A stretch of 63,458 nucleotides of DNA from Leptospira idonii (lineage in GTDB: Bacteria; Spirochaetota; Leptospiria; Leptospirales; Leptospiraceae): NCBI RefSeq assembly GCF_004770995.1, contig NZ_RQHW01000023.1:1-63458 (forward strand). The letters are read 5' to 3'. A program made the translations under genes and the position numbers. Of this stretch, positions 25,899-34,945 are shown piece by piece; position 1 is the first letter of the stretch, and the number at the start of each line of letters is the position of its first letter. The notes beneath the pieces were generated by a model. That model saw only the letters and a list, made by a program, of their open reading frames with translations, searched no databases and was not told the origin of the DNA.

Positions 25899-27521
25899 TC
25901 AATTTCCAAACAAAATCGCTTCGTTCGGGAAAAGGTGCAAAAATCCGTCGTCCATGTCCTGCTTCAGATATGCCGGTCTGGGGGCCGTGCTGAACAGTAT
26001 GTCTTCCAAGGACCATTTTCTAGGATAAGAAACCTGCACTTCTTCGTTGCTGAAGTTGAGGAATATGTAGGTTTCTTCTTTCCCTTCTTTTCTTTTATAG
26101 AACATGACTTTTTTGTCTTTGCTCAGATGGATTTTCAAATTTCCTCTTCGCAGAGATTTTCTTTCCTTACGTAAGGAAATTAATTTTTTATAAGTGTGCC
26201 ATAAAGAGAATTTATCATCTTTTTGCGCTTCTATGTTTGCCTTTCCCGCATCTTCGTAAAGAGGAAGCCATGCTTTCCCTGTGGTGAATCCGGTTTTTTC
26301 GGAAGCATCCCAAGCCATAGGAATTCTTTCCGGATCTCTTCCCGGATGGAACGGCCAATATTTTTTACCGACAGGGTCTTGGATTTGGTTGCGTGGAACT
26401 TTTTGTCTCAGCATACCGATCTCTTCTCCGTAATAAAGGAAAGGAGTTCCTCGCAAAGTCAGCATCATAACGGCCGCTAATTTAGCTCTAGGGATCGTTT
26501 CTTTTCCTTTCATATAACGTGTGATATGTCTTGGAAAATCGTGATTGGAAAGAGTATAGTTCGGCCAATTGTCTTCTCCCAAAGCGGATTCGAAATCTTT
26601 TATGATTTGGAAAAAACTTTCCGCTTTCCAGGGACTGAACAAAAACATGAAATTAAAGGCTAGATGAAGTTCGTCGTTTCTTCCGCAATAAGTCGCAGGA
26701 AGAACTACATTACCGGGAAGATCCTGCATGATCTCTCCAACTGACATTCGTTTATCGGGATATGAATCCAAAAGTTTTCTAAGTCTTCTTAGGATTCCGT
26801 GCATCTCCGGACGATCCCTGTCGTAGATATGAACTTGTTTATCGTAAGGGCGTGGCCCTTTCATAAAATAAGAAGGATTGTTTCTGAAGAATTCATCTTT
26901 GACATAAAGATTCACAACATCCAAACGAAAGCCGTCCACACCTAGATCCAGCCAAAAGCGGATCATTTTGAAGATGGCATCTTCTACTTCAGGATTTCTC
27001 CAATTGAGATCTGGTTGTTCTTTTAGGAAGGAATGAAAATAGTATTCTCCGGTTCTTTTATCGTATTCCCATCCCGGTCCGCCGAAAGCGCCTAACCAAT
27101 TGTTCGGTGGTTTTCCTTGTTCAGGCTCTTTCCAGATGTACCAATCTCTTTTGGTGCTGTTTTTGGAAGATTTGGATTCGATAAACCAAGGATGAAGATG
27201 GGAAGTATGATTTACCACAAGATCCATAATGATCTTGATATCTCTTTTATGAGCTTCCTTTAACAATCGTTTGAATGTAGATAAATCTCCGAAAACGGGA
27301 TCGATTTGTTCATAGTCGGAAATATCATAACCGAAATCGAACATAGGAGAAGGATACACTGGAGACAGCCAGATCGCATCGATCCCTAGGGAATCTTTCG
27401 ATCCTCCCAAATAGTCCAGTCTTTGGATGATTCCTTCAAGATCACCCACTCCGTCCCCGTCGGAATCTTGAAAACTACGAGGGTAAATTTGGTATATAAC
27501 CGCTTCTTTCCACCAAGTCAT
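25899..27521 (-). CDS. GH13 alpha-glucosidase (oligo-1,6-glucosidase/sucrose-type)
   Basis: Retaining alpha-glycosidase of 540 residues with the usual GH13 (beta/alpha)8 barrel. Visible catalytic segments: DLVVNHTS (region I), GFRLDVVN with the nucleophile Asp (region II), SVGEI with the acid/base Glu (region III) and LSNHDFPR with the third carboxylate (region IV). The N-terminus WWKEAVIYQIYPRSFQDSDGDG is the classical alpha-glucosidase opening. It should hydrolyse maltose, isomaltose or trehalose-type sugars in the cytoplasm, since no signal peptide is present. It lies two bases downstream of glnD, so the two genes are cotranscribed. Confidence 0.92.
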   Translation of the reverse strand: MTWWKEAVIYQIYPRSFQDSDGDGVGDLEGIIQRLDYLGGSKDSLGIDAIWLSPVYPSPMFDFGYDISDYEQIDPVFGDLSTFKRLLKEAHKRDIKIIMDLVVNHTSHLHPWFIESKSSKNSTKRDWYIWKEPEQGKPPNNWLGAFGGPGWEYDKRTGEYYFHSFLKEQPDLNWRNPEVEDAIFKMIRFWLDLGVDGFRLDVVNLYVKDEFFRNNPSYFMKGPRPYDKQVHIYDRDRPEMHGILRRLRKLLDSYPDKRMSVGEIMQDLPGNVVLPATYCGRNDELHLAFNFMFLFSPWKAESFFQIIKDFESALGEDNWPNYTLSNHDFPRHITRYMKGKETIPRAKLAAVMMLTLRGTPFLYYGEEIGMLRQKVPRNQIQDPVGKKYWPFHPGRDPERIPMAWDASEKTGFTTGKAWLPLYEDAGKANIEAQKDDKFSLWHTYKKLISLRKERKSLRRGNLKIHLSKDKKVMFYKRKEGKEETYIFLNFSNEEVQVSYPRKWSLEDILFSTAPRPAYLKQDMDDGFLHLFPNEAILFGN

Positions 27522-27523
27522 AA

Positions 27524-30073
27524 TTAAAAACTAATTTCGAAAACGCCTTGATTTTGTTTCATTTGGGCGGCTTCTAAAATTTTTTCCTTTATTGAGAATA
27601 GAATTTCCGAATTTTCAATTTTGTTGCCGGATTTCGTTTGAATATGGAACGAATCGTACGCAAAATCGGCGCTAGTCGATATCCTTACGAAAATCACATC
27701 CAAATCAAAATCTAAAATCGTTTTTAAAATGCGGTAAACAAGTCCGATAGAATCGGGTACTCTGATTTCCAGAACGGAATAGGACTCGGAGATATCGTTG
27801 GAAAATTTCACCAATTCTTCCACCATACCTTCCGGGATCTTAGGAGAGGATGACCATATATTTGTGGTCATCGCTACATCTTCTATATTCACTTTTCCTA
27901 AAATACATTCTTCGATCATAGATTCAATTTTTTGAATTTGTTCCGCAGCGATTTCTCCGCTTCCGAATTGATCCGTGATTTGCGCCTGGAGAATCAAGTC
28001 TCCCGAATGAGTGCGGAACAATCTCATGCCGACTAGATTCAATCCTAGAGAGGAAATGGTTCCGCTGACAAATAATAACAATTGTTTGTTTTGTTTTCCG
28101 AAAATGGAAATGGTAACGAAAGCAGGTTCCGCTTCCGAAACGAATCGGAAAGCCGTTTTTGTTTCGTGCCATTCCGCAATATTTACGAAATGTTGGAAGA
28201 TCCTTCTAGGGGTGTTGTAATTCAGATAAGAGGAAGGTTTGATTTCCGTCGCAAAATGAACTATGGAAGATGCGATGTTCGCTTCCAATCCTTCCTTTTC
28301 TATCAGATAATTTTCCAGAGTTTGTTCCACTCTTTCCGTAGAATCGATTCTGTTTTCCGATTTTTCCAGAGCGTGTAAGGTTGATTGGAACAAATAGAAC
28401 AGAATTTCCTTTTTCCAATTGGTTAGAACGCCTTTGCCAACGGATTTCGTATCAATGATTGTTAGAATATAAAGCAAACGTAATGTATTTTTATCGGAGA
28501 ACAGTTTAACGAAACTTGCGATCAGGTTCGGATCGTAAATATCTCTTTTGGAGGATAGTTCGGACATAATGATGTGTTCCGCCACCAAAAAGCGAAGCAG
28601 TTCCGTATCTTCCTCACTGAAATGAAATCTTTCCGCAACGATCAAAGCTAATTCCGCACCGTACTGACAGTGGTCTCCTTCTTTGACCTTTCCCGCATCG
28701 TGAATGAGAATCGCTAATATTAAAATATCCACCTTTTCGCAGGAATTAAACACGGATTGAATCTGTGGATCATCCCAATTTCCTTCGATGAGAATGTCCA
28801 GTTCTCTTAATATAAGTAATGTGTGTTCGTCGACTGTGTATTCGTGATGATAACTGAATAAAGGAAAGTTGGAGCAAGCTCCGAATTCGGGGATGAGTTT
28901 TCCAAGAATGTTACATTCATGCATCAGGGTGAGCAGTCTGCCGATTTGTTTTTTGTTTTTAATCAAACTCAAGAAGGATTCGATCACATTCCCGTTGTTT
29001 TTAAAATCATCGTCTATGAAATTGGAAGCGAAACGAAGATCGTTTAAGACGATTCTAGAAGGTTCCGTTCCTGTCGTTTGACAGTCCAAAAAGAAACGAA
29101 TCGTATCTTCATAAAGAGTATCCGGATTTGAAAAATCCCATTGAGTCGCCGATTTACTGTTCGAAGATTTTTTATCCAAATACATCCCCAAATAGAAATA
29201 AACATCTTTCTGATATTTATAAAACTTGCTCATGAATTTTTCGATCGCTCCCAGTTCCCTTCTGGAACCGAAACCTAAGAACTCTGCCACTTCCGGTTGG
29301 GAATTCAGGTCCAATCGATCGTTCTTTCTACCGGATAATATATGTAATGCGGATCTTGTCAGGAGCATAAAATCATAAGCTGTGACAAGAGGGAGACTGT
29401 CACCGTTCAGAAAATAATCAAAAACGCCACCATTGCTTTTTCCATGCAACGGATCCGTTTTTTCGATCCAATACATCAACTGAACATCTCTTAAACCCAA
29501 AGGATCGTTTTTGATATTCGGTTCGGAAAGTAAAAGAGGATTGTATGAATTGATGATTCTTTCTTTCAGATAGTTCAGTTTCCATTCGTTGAATTCTGAA
29601 ATTCTTTCTTTGGGGATTTGTTTCAGAAAATCGGTTTCATATTGTTTGAAAAGAGATTCCGATCCTACAAGAAATCTGGCATCTAAAATGGAATGATAGG
29701 TTTGGATGTTATCCAGGTATAAAAACGATTCTTCTATAGTTCGGCAGGTATGACCGACTTCTCTTTCATTATTGTAAAGATAATTATTGATCTTTGATAT
29801 AACTTGAGTTAAATCATCTTGGCTTAAATTTCCGTCATGAAGATACAGAAGATCGATATCGGAATACGGGGAGATCTCCATCCTTCCGTATCCGCCTATG
29901 GGAATCAAGGCGATGTGGTCCTGTATAGGGATTTCCTTATCTATGGATTGAAACAGAGAGATCAAAGAGGCATCCACCAAATGACTCAATTGGCGGGTGA
30001 ATAGTCTTCCCGACTGAATCGTTTTGGCTTTCGGAAAAGTTCTTAGAAGTTTTGCCTTGAGTTCTAGTTTCAT
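27524..30073 (-). CDS. glnD: Bifunctional PII uridylyltransferase/uridylyl-removing enzyme
   Basis: Nitrogen sensor: adds UMP to the PII protein when glutamine is low and removes it when glutamine is high. The 849-residue product has the nucleotidyltransferase motif GGYGR followed by SDIDLLYLH (about 57-78), an HD domain (LAILIHDAGKVKEGDH, about residue 457), and two ACT regions at the C-terminus (about 675-849, with VTISIFGKQNKQLL and VLEIRVPDSIGLVYRI), where glutamine binds in other bacteria. All key residues are present. The ATG at 30073 begins MKLELKAKLL. It is divergent from the membrane gene at 30098, only 24 bp apart, so both promoters are compressed. Confidence 0.92.
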   Translation of the reverse strand: MKLELKAKLLRTFPKAKTIQSGRLFTRQLSHLVDASLISLFQSIDKEIPIQDHIALIPIGGYGRMEISPYSDIDLLYLHDGNLSQDDLTQVISKINNYLYNNEREVGHTCRTIEESFLYLDNIQTYHSILDARFLVGSESLFKQYETDFLKQIPKERISEFNEWKLNYLKERIINSYNPLLLSEPNIKNDPLGLRDVQLMYWIEKTDPLHGKSNGGVFDYFLNGDSLPLVTAYDFMLLTRSALHILSGRKNDRLDLNSQPEVAEFLGFGSRRELGAIEKFMSKFYKYQKDVYFYLGMYLDKKSSNSKSATQWDFSNPDTLYEDTIRFFLDCQTTGTEPSRIVLNDLRFASNFIDDDFKNNGNVIESFLSLIKNKKQIGRLLTLMHECNILGKLIPEFGACSNFPLFSYHHEYTVDEHTLLILRELDILIEGNWDDPQIQSVFNSCEKVDILILAILIHDAGKVKEGDHCQYGAELALIVAERFHFSEEDTELLRFLVAEHIIMSELSSKRDIYDPNLIASFVKLFSDKNTLRLLYILTIIDTKSVGKGVLTNWKKEILFYLFQSTLHALEKSENRIDSTERVEQTLENYLIEKEGLEANIASSIVHFATEIKPSSYLNYNTPRRIFQHFVNIAEWHETKTAFRFVSEAEPAFVTISIFGKQNKQLLLFVSGTISSLGLNLVGMRLFRTHSGDLILQAQITDQFGSGEIAAEQIQKIESMIEECILGKVNIEDVAMTTNIWSSSPKIPEGMVEELVKFSNDISESYSVLEIRVPDSIGLVYRILKTILDFDLDVIFVRISTSADFAYDSFHIQTKSGNKIENSEILFSIKEKILEAAQMKQNQGVFEISF

Positions 30074-30097
30074 ACTGCGAATTTTTGGTAAGAAAGA

Positions 30098-30604
30098 GTG
30101 CTAAACGTCAAACTAAACATGAAACCTTGGATTAAAATCACATTTCGTTTCCTTTCCAGTCATCTTTTTTCCTATTTAGTGGTCTCCATTCCTTATTACA
30201 ATTTGGTGATGAAGGACTATTATGTGGGAGAGAATTCCGTCTTTTCCAAGTTTTTAATTACGGAAGCGAATGTCAGCGAGTGGGCGACTGCGATGAAGCT
30301 GCTTTTTCCATTCCAAATCCTGCATGCCCTTTGTTTTGTGGTTCTGCTGCTTCTGGTTTTTGATTGGTTTCAGAAACAAAGTTTTGCGAAGCAATTTTTC
30401 TTTCTGTTTTGGATCAAATCCATTTTGGGAGGGATCGCAACCATCGCCCCTTCTCCGGGAACCTTGGAAGGGATTCTTTTTTTCCATCCGATGATTACCG
30501 CAAAAATCCATTCTTTGGTCGCTTTGGAAATCCTTGTGCAAGGCGCTTTGACCGCTTTTATTTTTACTCTTTGGAATCGAAAGGTCGACGGCGGCAATCG
30601 ATGA
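30098..30604 (+). CDS. Integral membrane protein of unknown function
   Basis: A 168-residue protein with about four hydrophobic segments (near 17-35, 65-85, 95-118 and 130-160), so probably a multi-spanning inner-membrane protein. I know no family for it. The GTG at 30098 has a weak ribosome site; an ATG at 30119 is an alternative start. The stop overlaps the next gene as ATGA (30601-30604), so it is coupled to the GH172 gene. Repeated small residues and a GGIATIAPSPGTLEGI loop may matter for a channel or scaffold. Confidence 0.7.
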   Translation: MLNVKLNMKPWIKITFRFLSSHLFSYLVVSIPYYNLVMKDYYVGENSVFSKFLITEANVSEWATAMKLLFPFQILHALCFVVLLLLVFDWFQKQSFAKQFFFLFWIKSILGGIATIAPSPGTLEGILFFHPMITAKIHSLVALEILVQGALTAFIFTLWNRKVDGGNR

Positions 30605-31770
30605 AGTTTTTCTTTTTTTGTCTGTCTTTGATTTTTTCGTTCATTCCCGTTTTTGCTCAGTCTTGGGAAGATACCATCTGGCAGGAGAAACAATACAAAA
30701 CGGAACGCATTTCCAGCTATGATAAGTCAGGCGGTAACGACGATTTCATAGTGATTCCCAAACACTCAAAAGTCACGATTGCGGAGATCAAAGGGAAAGG
30801 AATCATCAAACATATTTGGTTCACTTTGGCATCCAAAGACCCTATGATTCGCAAAAATACTGTTATACGAATGTATTGGGACAAACATCCTCATTCTTCC
30901 GTGGAAGTCCCTTTAGGCGAATTTTTCGGACAAGGTTGGGGAGAAGAATATTTAATGAATTCCGCACTCATTGTTGCGGCTCCCAAAAAAGGAAAGGCAA
31001 TGAATTCTTACATTCCTATGCCTTTTTCTTCACAGGCAAAGATTGAAATCGAAAACGAATCCGATTCAGACATCTCCAGTTTTTATTTTTACATCGATTA
31101 CGAATCATGGCCGAAAGATCCTCCTTCTTCTTTGCGGTTTCATGCTCTTTGGAACAGAAGCATCACGGAACCTCAAACCAAATCGGGAAAAGAAAACGAA
31201 TGGGCATTGCTCGGAGAAACGGAAAAAGCTCCTCACAATACGGACAATCATTTCGTCGTATTAAAGACAGAGGGAAAAGGTCATTTCATCGGACTTAATC
31301 TTTATGTGGATTCTCCCACTCCCATGTGGTATGGAGAAGGGGACGATGCAATTTGGATCGATGGAGAAAAATGGCCTCCTCGTTTGCACGGAACCGGAAC
31401 GGAAGATTTATTCAATACCGCATGGTGTCCGAAAGAAGTTTTTATGCATCCATACTTCGGTTATCCCAGAGTTACAGATTCGATAGGATGGTTAGGAAGA
31501 ACCCATCTTTATCGATTTTGGCTGGAATCACCTCTCAGTTTTGAAAAAAATTTCCAATTCAACTTAGAGCATGGGCATGCAAATTCCTTGACCCTGGATT
31601 TGGTTTCCGTGGCATACTGGTATCAGACATTGAGTCGCGATCCGTTTCCGATTCTTCCAAAAAAGGAGTTTAGGCAGAACCAACCGGAGATAAATTTTCG
31701 TCATATCCACCAATGGCGCGACTCTTTTCGAAGTGAAAAAGGTAAGAGGAAAGTTTGGGGCAATGAGTGA
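30601..31770 (+). CDS. GH172 (DUF2961) family glycoside hydrolase-like protein
   Basis: Exported protein of 389 residues: ATG 30601 gives a signal peptide ending IPVFAQS. The body matches DUF2961, now glycoside hydrolase family 172, whose characterised members act on fructo- or arabino-furanosidic linkages. The conserved core is clear: PHSSVEVPLGEFFGQG (about residue 97), then MWYGEGDDAIWIDGEKWP and GTGTEDLFNTAWCP, which carry the two Glu residues expected for catalysis. Substrate in Leptospira is unknown. It is translationally coupled upstream to a membrane protein and downstream to a diguanylate cyclase (8-bp overlap), an odd combination. Confidence 0.85.
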   Translation: MKFFFFCLSLIFSFIPVFAQSWEDTIWQEKQYKTERISSYDKSGGNDDFIVIPKHSKVTIAEIKGKGIIKHIWFTLASKDPMIRKNTVIRMYWDKHPHSSVEVPLGEFFGQGWGEEYLMNSALIVAAPKKGKAMNSYIPMPFSSQAKIEIENESDSDISSFYFYIDYESWPKDPPSSLRFHALWNRSITEPQTKSGKENEWALLGETEKAPHNTDNHFVVLKTEGKGHFIGLNLYVDSPTPMWYGEGDDAIWIDGEKWPPRLHGTGTEDLFNTAWCPKEVFMHPYFGYPRVTDSIGWLGRTHLYRFWLESPLSFEKNFQFNLEHGHANSLTLDLVSVAYWYQTLSRDPFPILPKKEFRQNQPEINFRHIHQWRDSFRSEKGKRKVWGNE

Positions 31771-32695
31771 AGTTCAATTAGCAAAAATCTCTCAGGAAAT
31801 CGTGGAAAGATCGATTGATGCGATCGTCGTATTAGACTCGCATAACAAAATCAGTTTGGTCAATCCTGCATTGGAAGAATTAAGCGGATACAAATCCGAC
31901 GAACTGAGGGAAAAATCTTTCGAGTTTCTTTTTCCTTACGAAAAAAATCCGGGTGAAAATATTCCTTTGAATATAGAGAGTTATGTGGGGAAGGAAGATT
32001 CCTTATATATCTCAGGCCATCTGAAAGAAATCGAACTCAATACCAAACCGGGCGGTTCCATTCCTGTGGAAATGCACGCCTTCGAAATCTCTCCTTCGGA
32101 AAACGGCACAAAACTTTATGCCACGATCATCCGTGACATTCGGGAAAGAAAAAGACTGGAGGATCAAAAAACTCTTTTGATCAACAGCCTCAAACGTTTG
32201 GCTTATATGGATGAGCTGACTTTACTACCGAATAGACGCTCTTTTTTCGATACTCTTCAAAAATCAATAGCAACTGTTAAGCGAAGAAGTAGGGAATACA
32301 CTCTTGCAGTAATGGATATCGATTTTTTCAAATCGATCAACGATACTTACGGGCACGACATAGGGGACATGGTTCTCAAAAACATTTCCAATATTTTTAC
32401 GGACTGTCTGAGAGAAGAAGATACCATCGGAAGGATCGGAGGGGAAGAGTTCGGATGCATTTTACCGGACACAAGTACGGAGGGTGCGGAAAAGGTTCTG
32501 GAAAGAATTCGTGAATCCGTCAAAGCACATCGCTTTTTTATCTTCGATAATTTTTATCTCAATGTAACAGTGAGCATCGGTTATACGAAAGTCCATCCTA
32601 TGCAGAAAGCGGAAGAGGTAATCAAGTTCGCAGACATTGCGCTCTATCAGGCAAAAAATTCGGGAAGAGACCAAATTCAGGTGTACCCGATCTAA
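31763..32695 (+). CDS. PAS-GGDEF diguanylate cyclase
   Basis: Makes the second messenger cyclic di-GMP. The 310-residue product has an N-terminal PAS domain (about 10-130; IVERSIDAIVVLDS and NPALEELSGYKSDEL), a coiled linker (RDIRERKRLEDQKTLL), then a GGDEF domain (about 155-310) with the active GGEEF motif. The inhibitory I-site RxxD is present as REED, five residues before GGEEF, so product feedback is likely. The ATG at 31763 overlaps the GH172 stop by 8 bases. An in-frame GTG start at 31733 would add ten residues; I prefer the later one. Coupling with the GH172 gene links a surface glycan enzyme to c-di-GMP signalling. Confidence 0.9.
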   Translation: MSEVQLAKISQEIVERSIDAIVVLDSHNKISLVNPALEELSGYKSDELREKSFEFLFPYEKNPGENIPLNIESYVGKEDSLYISGHLKEIELNTKPGGSIPVEMHAFEISPSENGTKLYATIIRDIRERKRLEDQKTLLINSLKRLAYMDELTLLPNRRSFFDTLQKSIATVKRRSREYTLAVMDIDFFKSINDTYGHDIGDMVLKNISNIFTDCLREEDTIGRIGGEEFGCILPDTSTEGAEKVLERIRESVKAHRFFIFDNFYLNVTVSIGYTKVHPMQKAEEVIKFADIALYQAKNSGRDQIQVYPI

Positions 32696-33220
32696 AAATC
32701 CGGCCTATCTTTTCGCTGTCAGAATTTCTTTTTCCTTTCAAGGGATTTGGCTTCGAGCAGGTCAGGCGGGAGTGGGCGGTGCGTTTTACGATCCCAACGG
32801 CTCTCCTTTGGATTTAGAAGAGAACCCCGCCATGATCACAAGGATCAAAGGTTCCGCAGGACAGTTCACAATCGCTTTGAATCGAGCGAACATCCACTAT
32901 CAGAGCTTTCCGAGAGGAAATGCACTATCGATCCGACCAGGCGTTTGCTATAGGTGAAAAGTAGGGATGCAGATGGTAAGAGATCTAGCAGCTGTGGAAG
33001 GAACCTTGATGATGAATTCCTGCCCCCATAAAGTAAGTGCTTGGAATCGGAACTCATGAAAATTCGATTCTTTGGCAAAAACGATCCGCGCCTCCCCATC
33101 TGACAAAGAAATTTACGAATCTCCTTTCAGCAAAAGAACGAAAATTGCGGATATTATGTCCCTAAAATAGCAGTTTTTTATAGAGACTGCTAAAATTGAG
33201 TCCATTTTTTCTGAACTTAC
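32696..33220. other. 525-bp stretch without an intact gene
   Basis: Between the diguanylate cyclase and the hrcA promoter. The first half contains the outer-membrane protein remnant at 32720-32957. The second half (about 32958-33220) has frequent stops in all frames and no repeat or hairpin I could support; it may be further decayed coding sequence. Confidence 0.5.
32720..32957 (+). pseudogene. Remnant of a FadL/PorV-like outer-membrane protein gene
   Basis: In one frame this stretch encodes RAGQAGVGGAFYDPNGSPLD, then LEENPAMITRIKGSAGQFTI, then ALNRANIHYQSFPRGNA, very like the start of a mature outer-membrane beta-barrel protein (G.GGA..D......NPA). No signal peptide or good start precedes it, and it runs into a stop at 32958; the following 200 bases have many stops in all frames. 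It is therefore probably a decayed gene rather than a short real one. I have not found the missing part in the window. Confidence 0.55.
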
Positions 33221-33248
33221 TTGACCTATATCTCCATTTTGCTAAACT
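33221..33248 (+). promoter_or_regulatory. hrcA: Sigma-70-type promoter of the hrcA operon
   Basis: TTGACC (33221-33226) and TAAACT (33243-33248) are separated by 16 bases and match the -35 and -10 hexamers well. Transcription would start about at the left arm of the CIRCE element, a usual arrangement for HrcA control. Confidence 0.65.
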
Positions 33249-33259
33249 TTTAGTATAGT

Positions 33260-33286
33260 TTAGCACTCTAAGGAATAGAGTGCTAA
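33260..33286 (+). promoter_or_regulatory. hrcA: CIRCE operator for HrcA
   Basis: TTAGCACTC (33260-33268), nine bases, GAGTGCTAA (33278-33286). This is the exact CIRCE consensus, with no mismatches. HrcA with GroEL binds it to repress the operon at normal temperature. It sits between the promoter and the hrcA start codon. Confidence 0.97.
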
Positions 33287-33303
33287 AGAAACTGAAGAAG
33301 TAT

Positions 33304-34335
33304 ATGGATCTTTCTCCCCGACATAGAGTTATCTTAAAAGCCCTGGTCGAAGAGTTCGTCTCTGACAATCGCCCGGTAGGTTCGAAAACACTATCGGAGA
33401 AATATGAAATCGGTCTCTCTCCTGCGACCATCCGCTCTTCTTTGGCGGAATTGGAAGATATGGGATTTGTGGTAGCTAGGCATACATCCGGCGGCCGCGT
33501 TCCTACGGAAACAGGGTATCGTTTCTATGTGGATAGTTTGGTGACTCTTTTCGAGCTCACCATCAAAGAGAAACAAAGAATCCAAGAAGAATACTTAAAG
33601 ATGCAGTTTCGTTTGGACCAAGTCCTTGTGGCGACTTCCAAAGTTTTAGCATCTCTTTCTCAAAGTGCCAGTGTGGTTTTGGGACCGGAAGGCTCTTTGG
33701 ACACTTTGAAACATATCGAACTCATCCACGTAAACGGCGGAGAAGTTTTGATGATTTTGGTGATGCGGTCAGGTACCGTTTTGAACCGAAATATATTTTT
33801 CGATTATCATATCTCTCAAGAGACTTTATATCAAATTTCCCGTTATATGAACGATAACGTGAAAGGGTTCGATGTTCATGAAATCCAGAACAATCTGATC
33901 CCTCAAATGATGATGAAGAAAGACGGACCGGAAGGTTTTTCCGTTTTCGCTCCTTATATCGCCAGAGGAATGGCGAGCGACAGTTTGGCGGGAGACAATT
34001 TATATATAGATGGTTTGAAACATCTATATGAAAACTTCAGAGATGAAGAAGACAGATTGGAGAACATTCTGCACCTTTTCGATGAAAAGGATTTTTTACG
34101 CAATTTTTTCACTCAATACGTTCCAATGGACGGAGTATACACCATCATAGGAAAAGACGGAGATACTAAGTTAGGTGGTGTAACCATCATAGCGACAAAC
34201 TACCGTATGGGTGAAAAAAGAATCGGTTCGATGGGAATCATCGGACCTCAGAGAATGAATTACAACAAAGCACTTCCTTTGTTGGAATTCACCTCGAAAT
34301 TAGTTTCTGAAATGATCACAAAACTAAGTCGTTAA
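33304..34335 (+). CDS. hrcA: Heat-inducible transcription repressor HrcA
   Basis: Repressor of the CIRCE regulon. The 343-residue product has the N-terminal winged helix (DLSPRHRVILKALVEEFVSD, then RPVGSKTLSEKYEIGLSPAT, with IRSSLAELEDMG), then the GAF-like dimerisation domain. I chose ATG 33304, with AAGAAG upstream. The GTG at 33280 lies inside the CIRCE right arm and would place the operator in the coding sequence. It is the first gene of the hrcA-grpE-dnaK-dnaJ operon, so it controls its own expression through the CIRCE at 33260. Confidence 0.96.
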   Translation: MDLSPRHRVILKALVEEFVSDNRPVGSKTLSEKYEIGLSPATIRSSLAELEDMGFVVARHTSGGRVPTETGYRFYVDSLVTLFELTIKEKQRIQEEYLKMQFRLDQVLVATSKVLASLSQSASVVLGPEGSLDTLKHIELIHVNGGEVLMILVMRSGTVLNRNIFFDYHISQETLYQISRYMNDNVKGFDVHEIQNNLIPQMMMKKDGPEGFSVFAPYIARGMASDSLAGDNLYIDGLKHLYENFRDEEDRLENILHLFDEKDFLRNFFTQYVPMDGVYTIIGKDGDTKLGGVTIIATNYRMGEKRIGSMGIIGPQRMNYNKALPLLEFTSKLVSEMITKLSR

Positions 34336-34348
34336 TATAGGAGGAGAA

Positions 34349-34918
34349 ATGGCAGAAACCAATGAAACAATAGAACAGGAAGATTCCCAAACAAAAGACA
34401 ACGGGGCCATTTCCGAAGAAGCAGCTTCATCTGTTCCGGAAGGTTTGGAAGCCGAGTTGGATAAGGCAAAAAAAGAGATCGATACTTTGAAAGATTCCTG
34501 GCTGAGAGAAAGAGCCGAGTTCCAAAATTACAAAAGAAGAACTGCGAACGATCTGCTCAATGCCCGCAAAGATTCGATTAAAAAATTCGCAGAAGGTTTG
34601 TTAACTCCTCTTGATAACTTGGAAAGGGTTACGAATGTGAATAATCCTACTGCGGAAGTAAAAGCCTTCGTAGACGGAATCTTGATGATTCAAAAAGATT
34701 TTATTTCCGTTTTGGAAAGGGAAGGAATCAAACGTTTGGATCCGAAAGGGCAGCCTTTTGATCCAATGATTATGGAAGCGATTGTTTCCGAAGAGAGTGC
34801 GGAATATACGGAAGAGACTGTGATCGAAACGTTCCAAATGGGTTATTTCCATGAGGAAGGGGAAACGAAACAATCGATCCGCCCTGCACGAGTGAAAGTG
34901 GGAAAACCGCAAAGTTAA
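34349..34918 (+). CDS. grpE: Nucleotide exchange factor GrpE
   Basis: Releases ADP from DnaK so that it can bind a new substrate. The 189-residue product has the long N-terminal helix (DKAKKEIDTLKDSWLRERAE), FQNYKRRTANDL, then the C-terminal beta domain with LDPKGQPFDP and IVSEE, as in all GrpE proteins. Strong ribosome site GGAGGAG precedes the ATG. It follows hrcA by 13 bp and precedes dnaK by 27 bp. Confidence 0.97.
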   Translation: MAETNETIEQEDSQTKDNGAISEEAASSVPEGLEAELDKAKKEIDTLKDSWLRERAEFQNYKRRTANDLLNARKDSIKKFAEGLLTPLDNLERVTNVNNPTAEVKAFVDGILMIQKDFISVLEREGIKRLDPKGQPFDPMIMEAIVSEESAEYTEETVIETFQMGYFHEEGETKQSIRPARVKVGKPQS

Positions 34919-34945
34919 TTATACAATAAGGTCAAGGAGAAGACT

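Noticed and set aside
25696..26016. A 106-residue leftward frame over the GC-rich repeat
   Set aside because: It overlaps the glucosidase in another frame and is made of repeat-derived residues.
30094..30104. GAGTGCTAAAC before the membrane protein at 30098, like the right arm of a CIRCE element
   Set aside because: The left arm TTAGCACTC is absent in the expected place, so it is a chance match.
30364..31770. A 468-residue frame covering part of the membrane gene and the GH172 gene
   Set aside because: The extra N-terminal part is an out-of-frame reading of the upstream gene; the ATG at 30601 with signal peptide is correct.
32637..32957. A 106-residue frame as an intact gene
   Set aside because: It begins inside the diguanylate cyclase gene and has no signal peptide; only the second half resembles a protein, so I call it a remnant.
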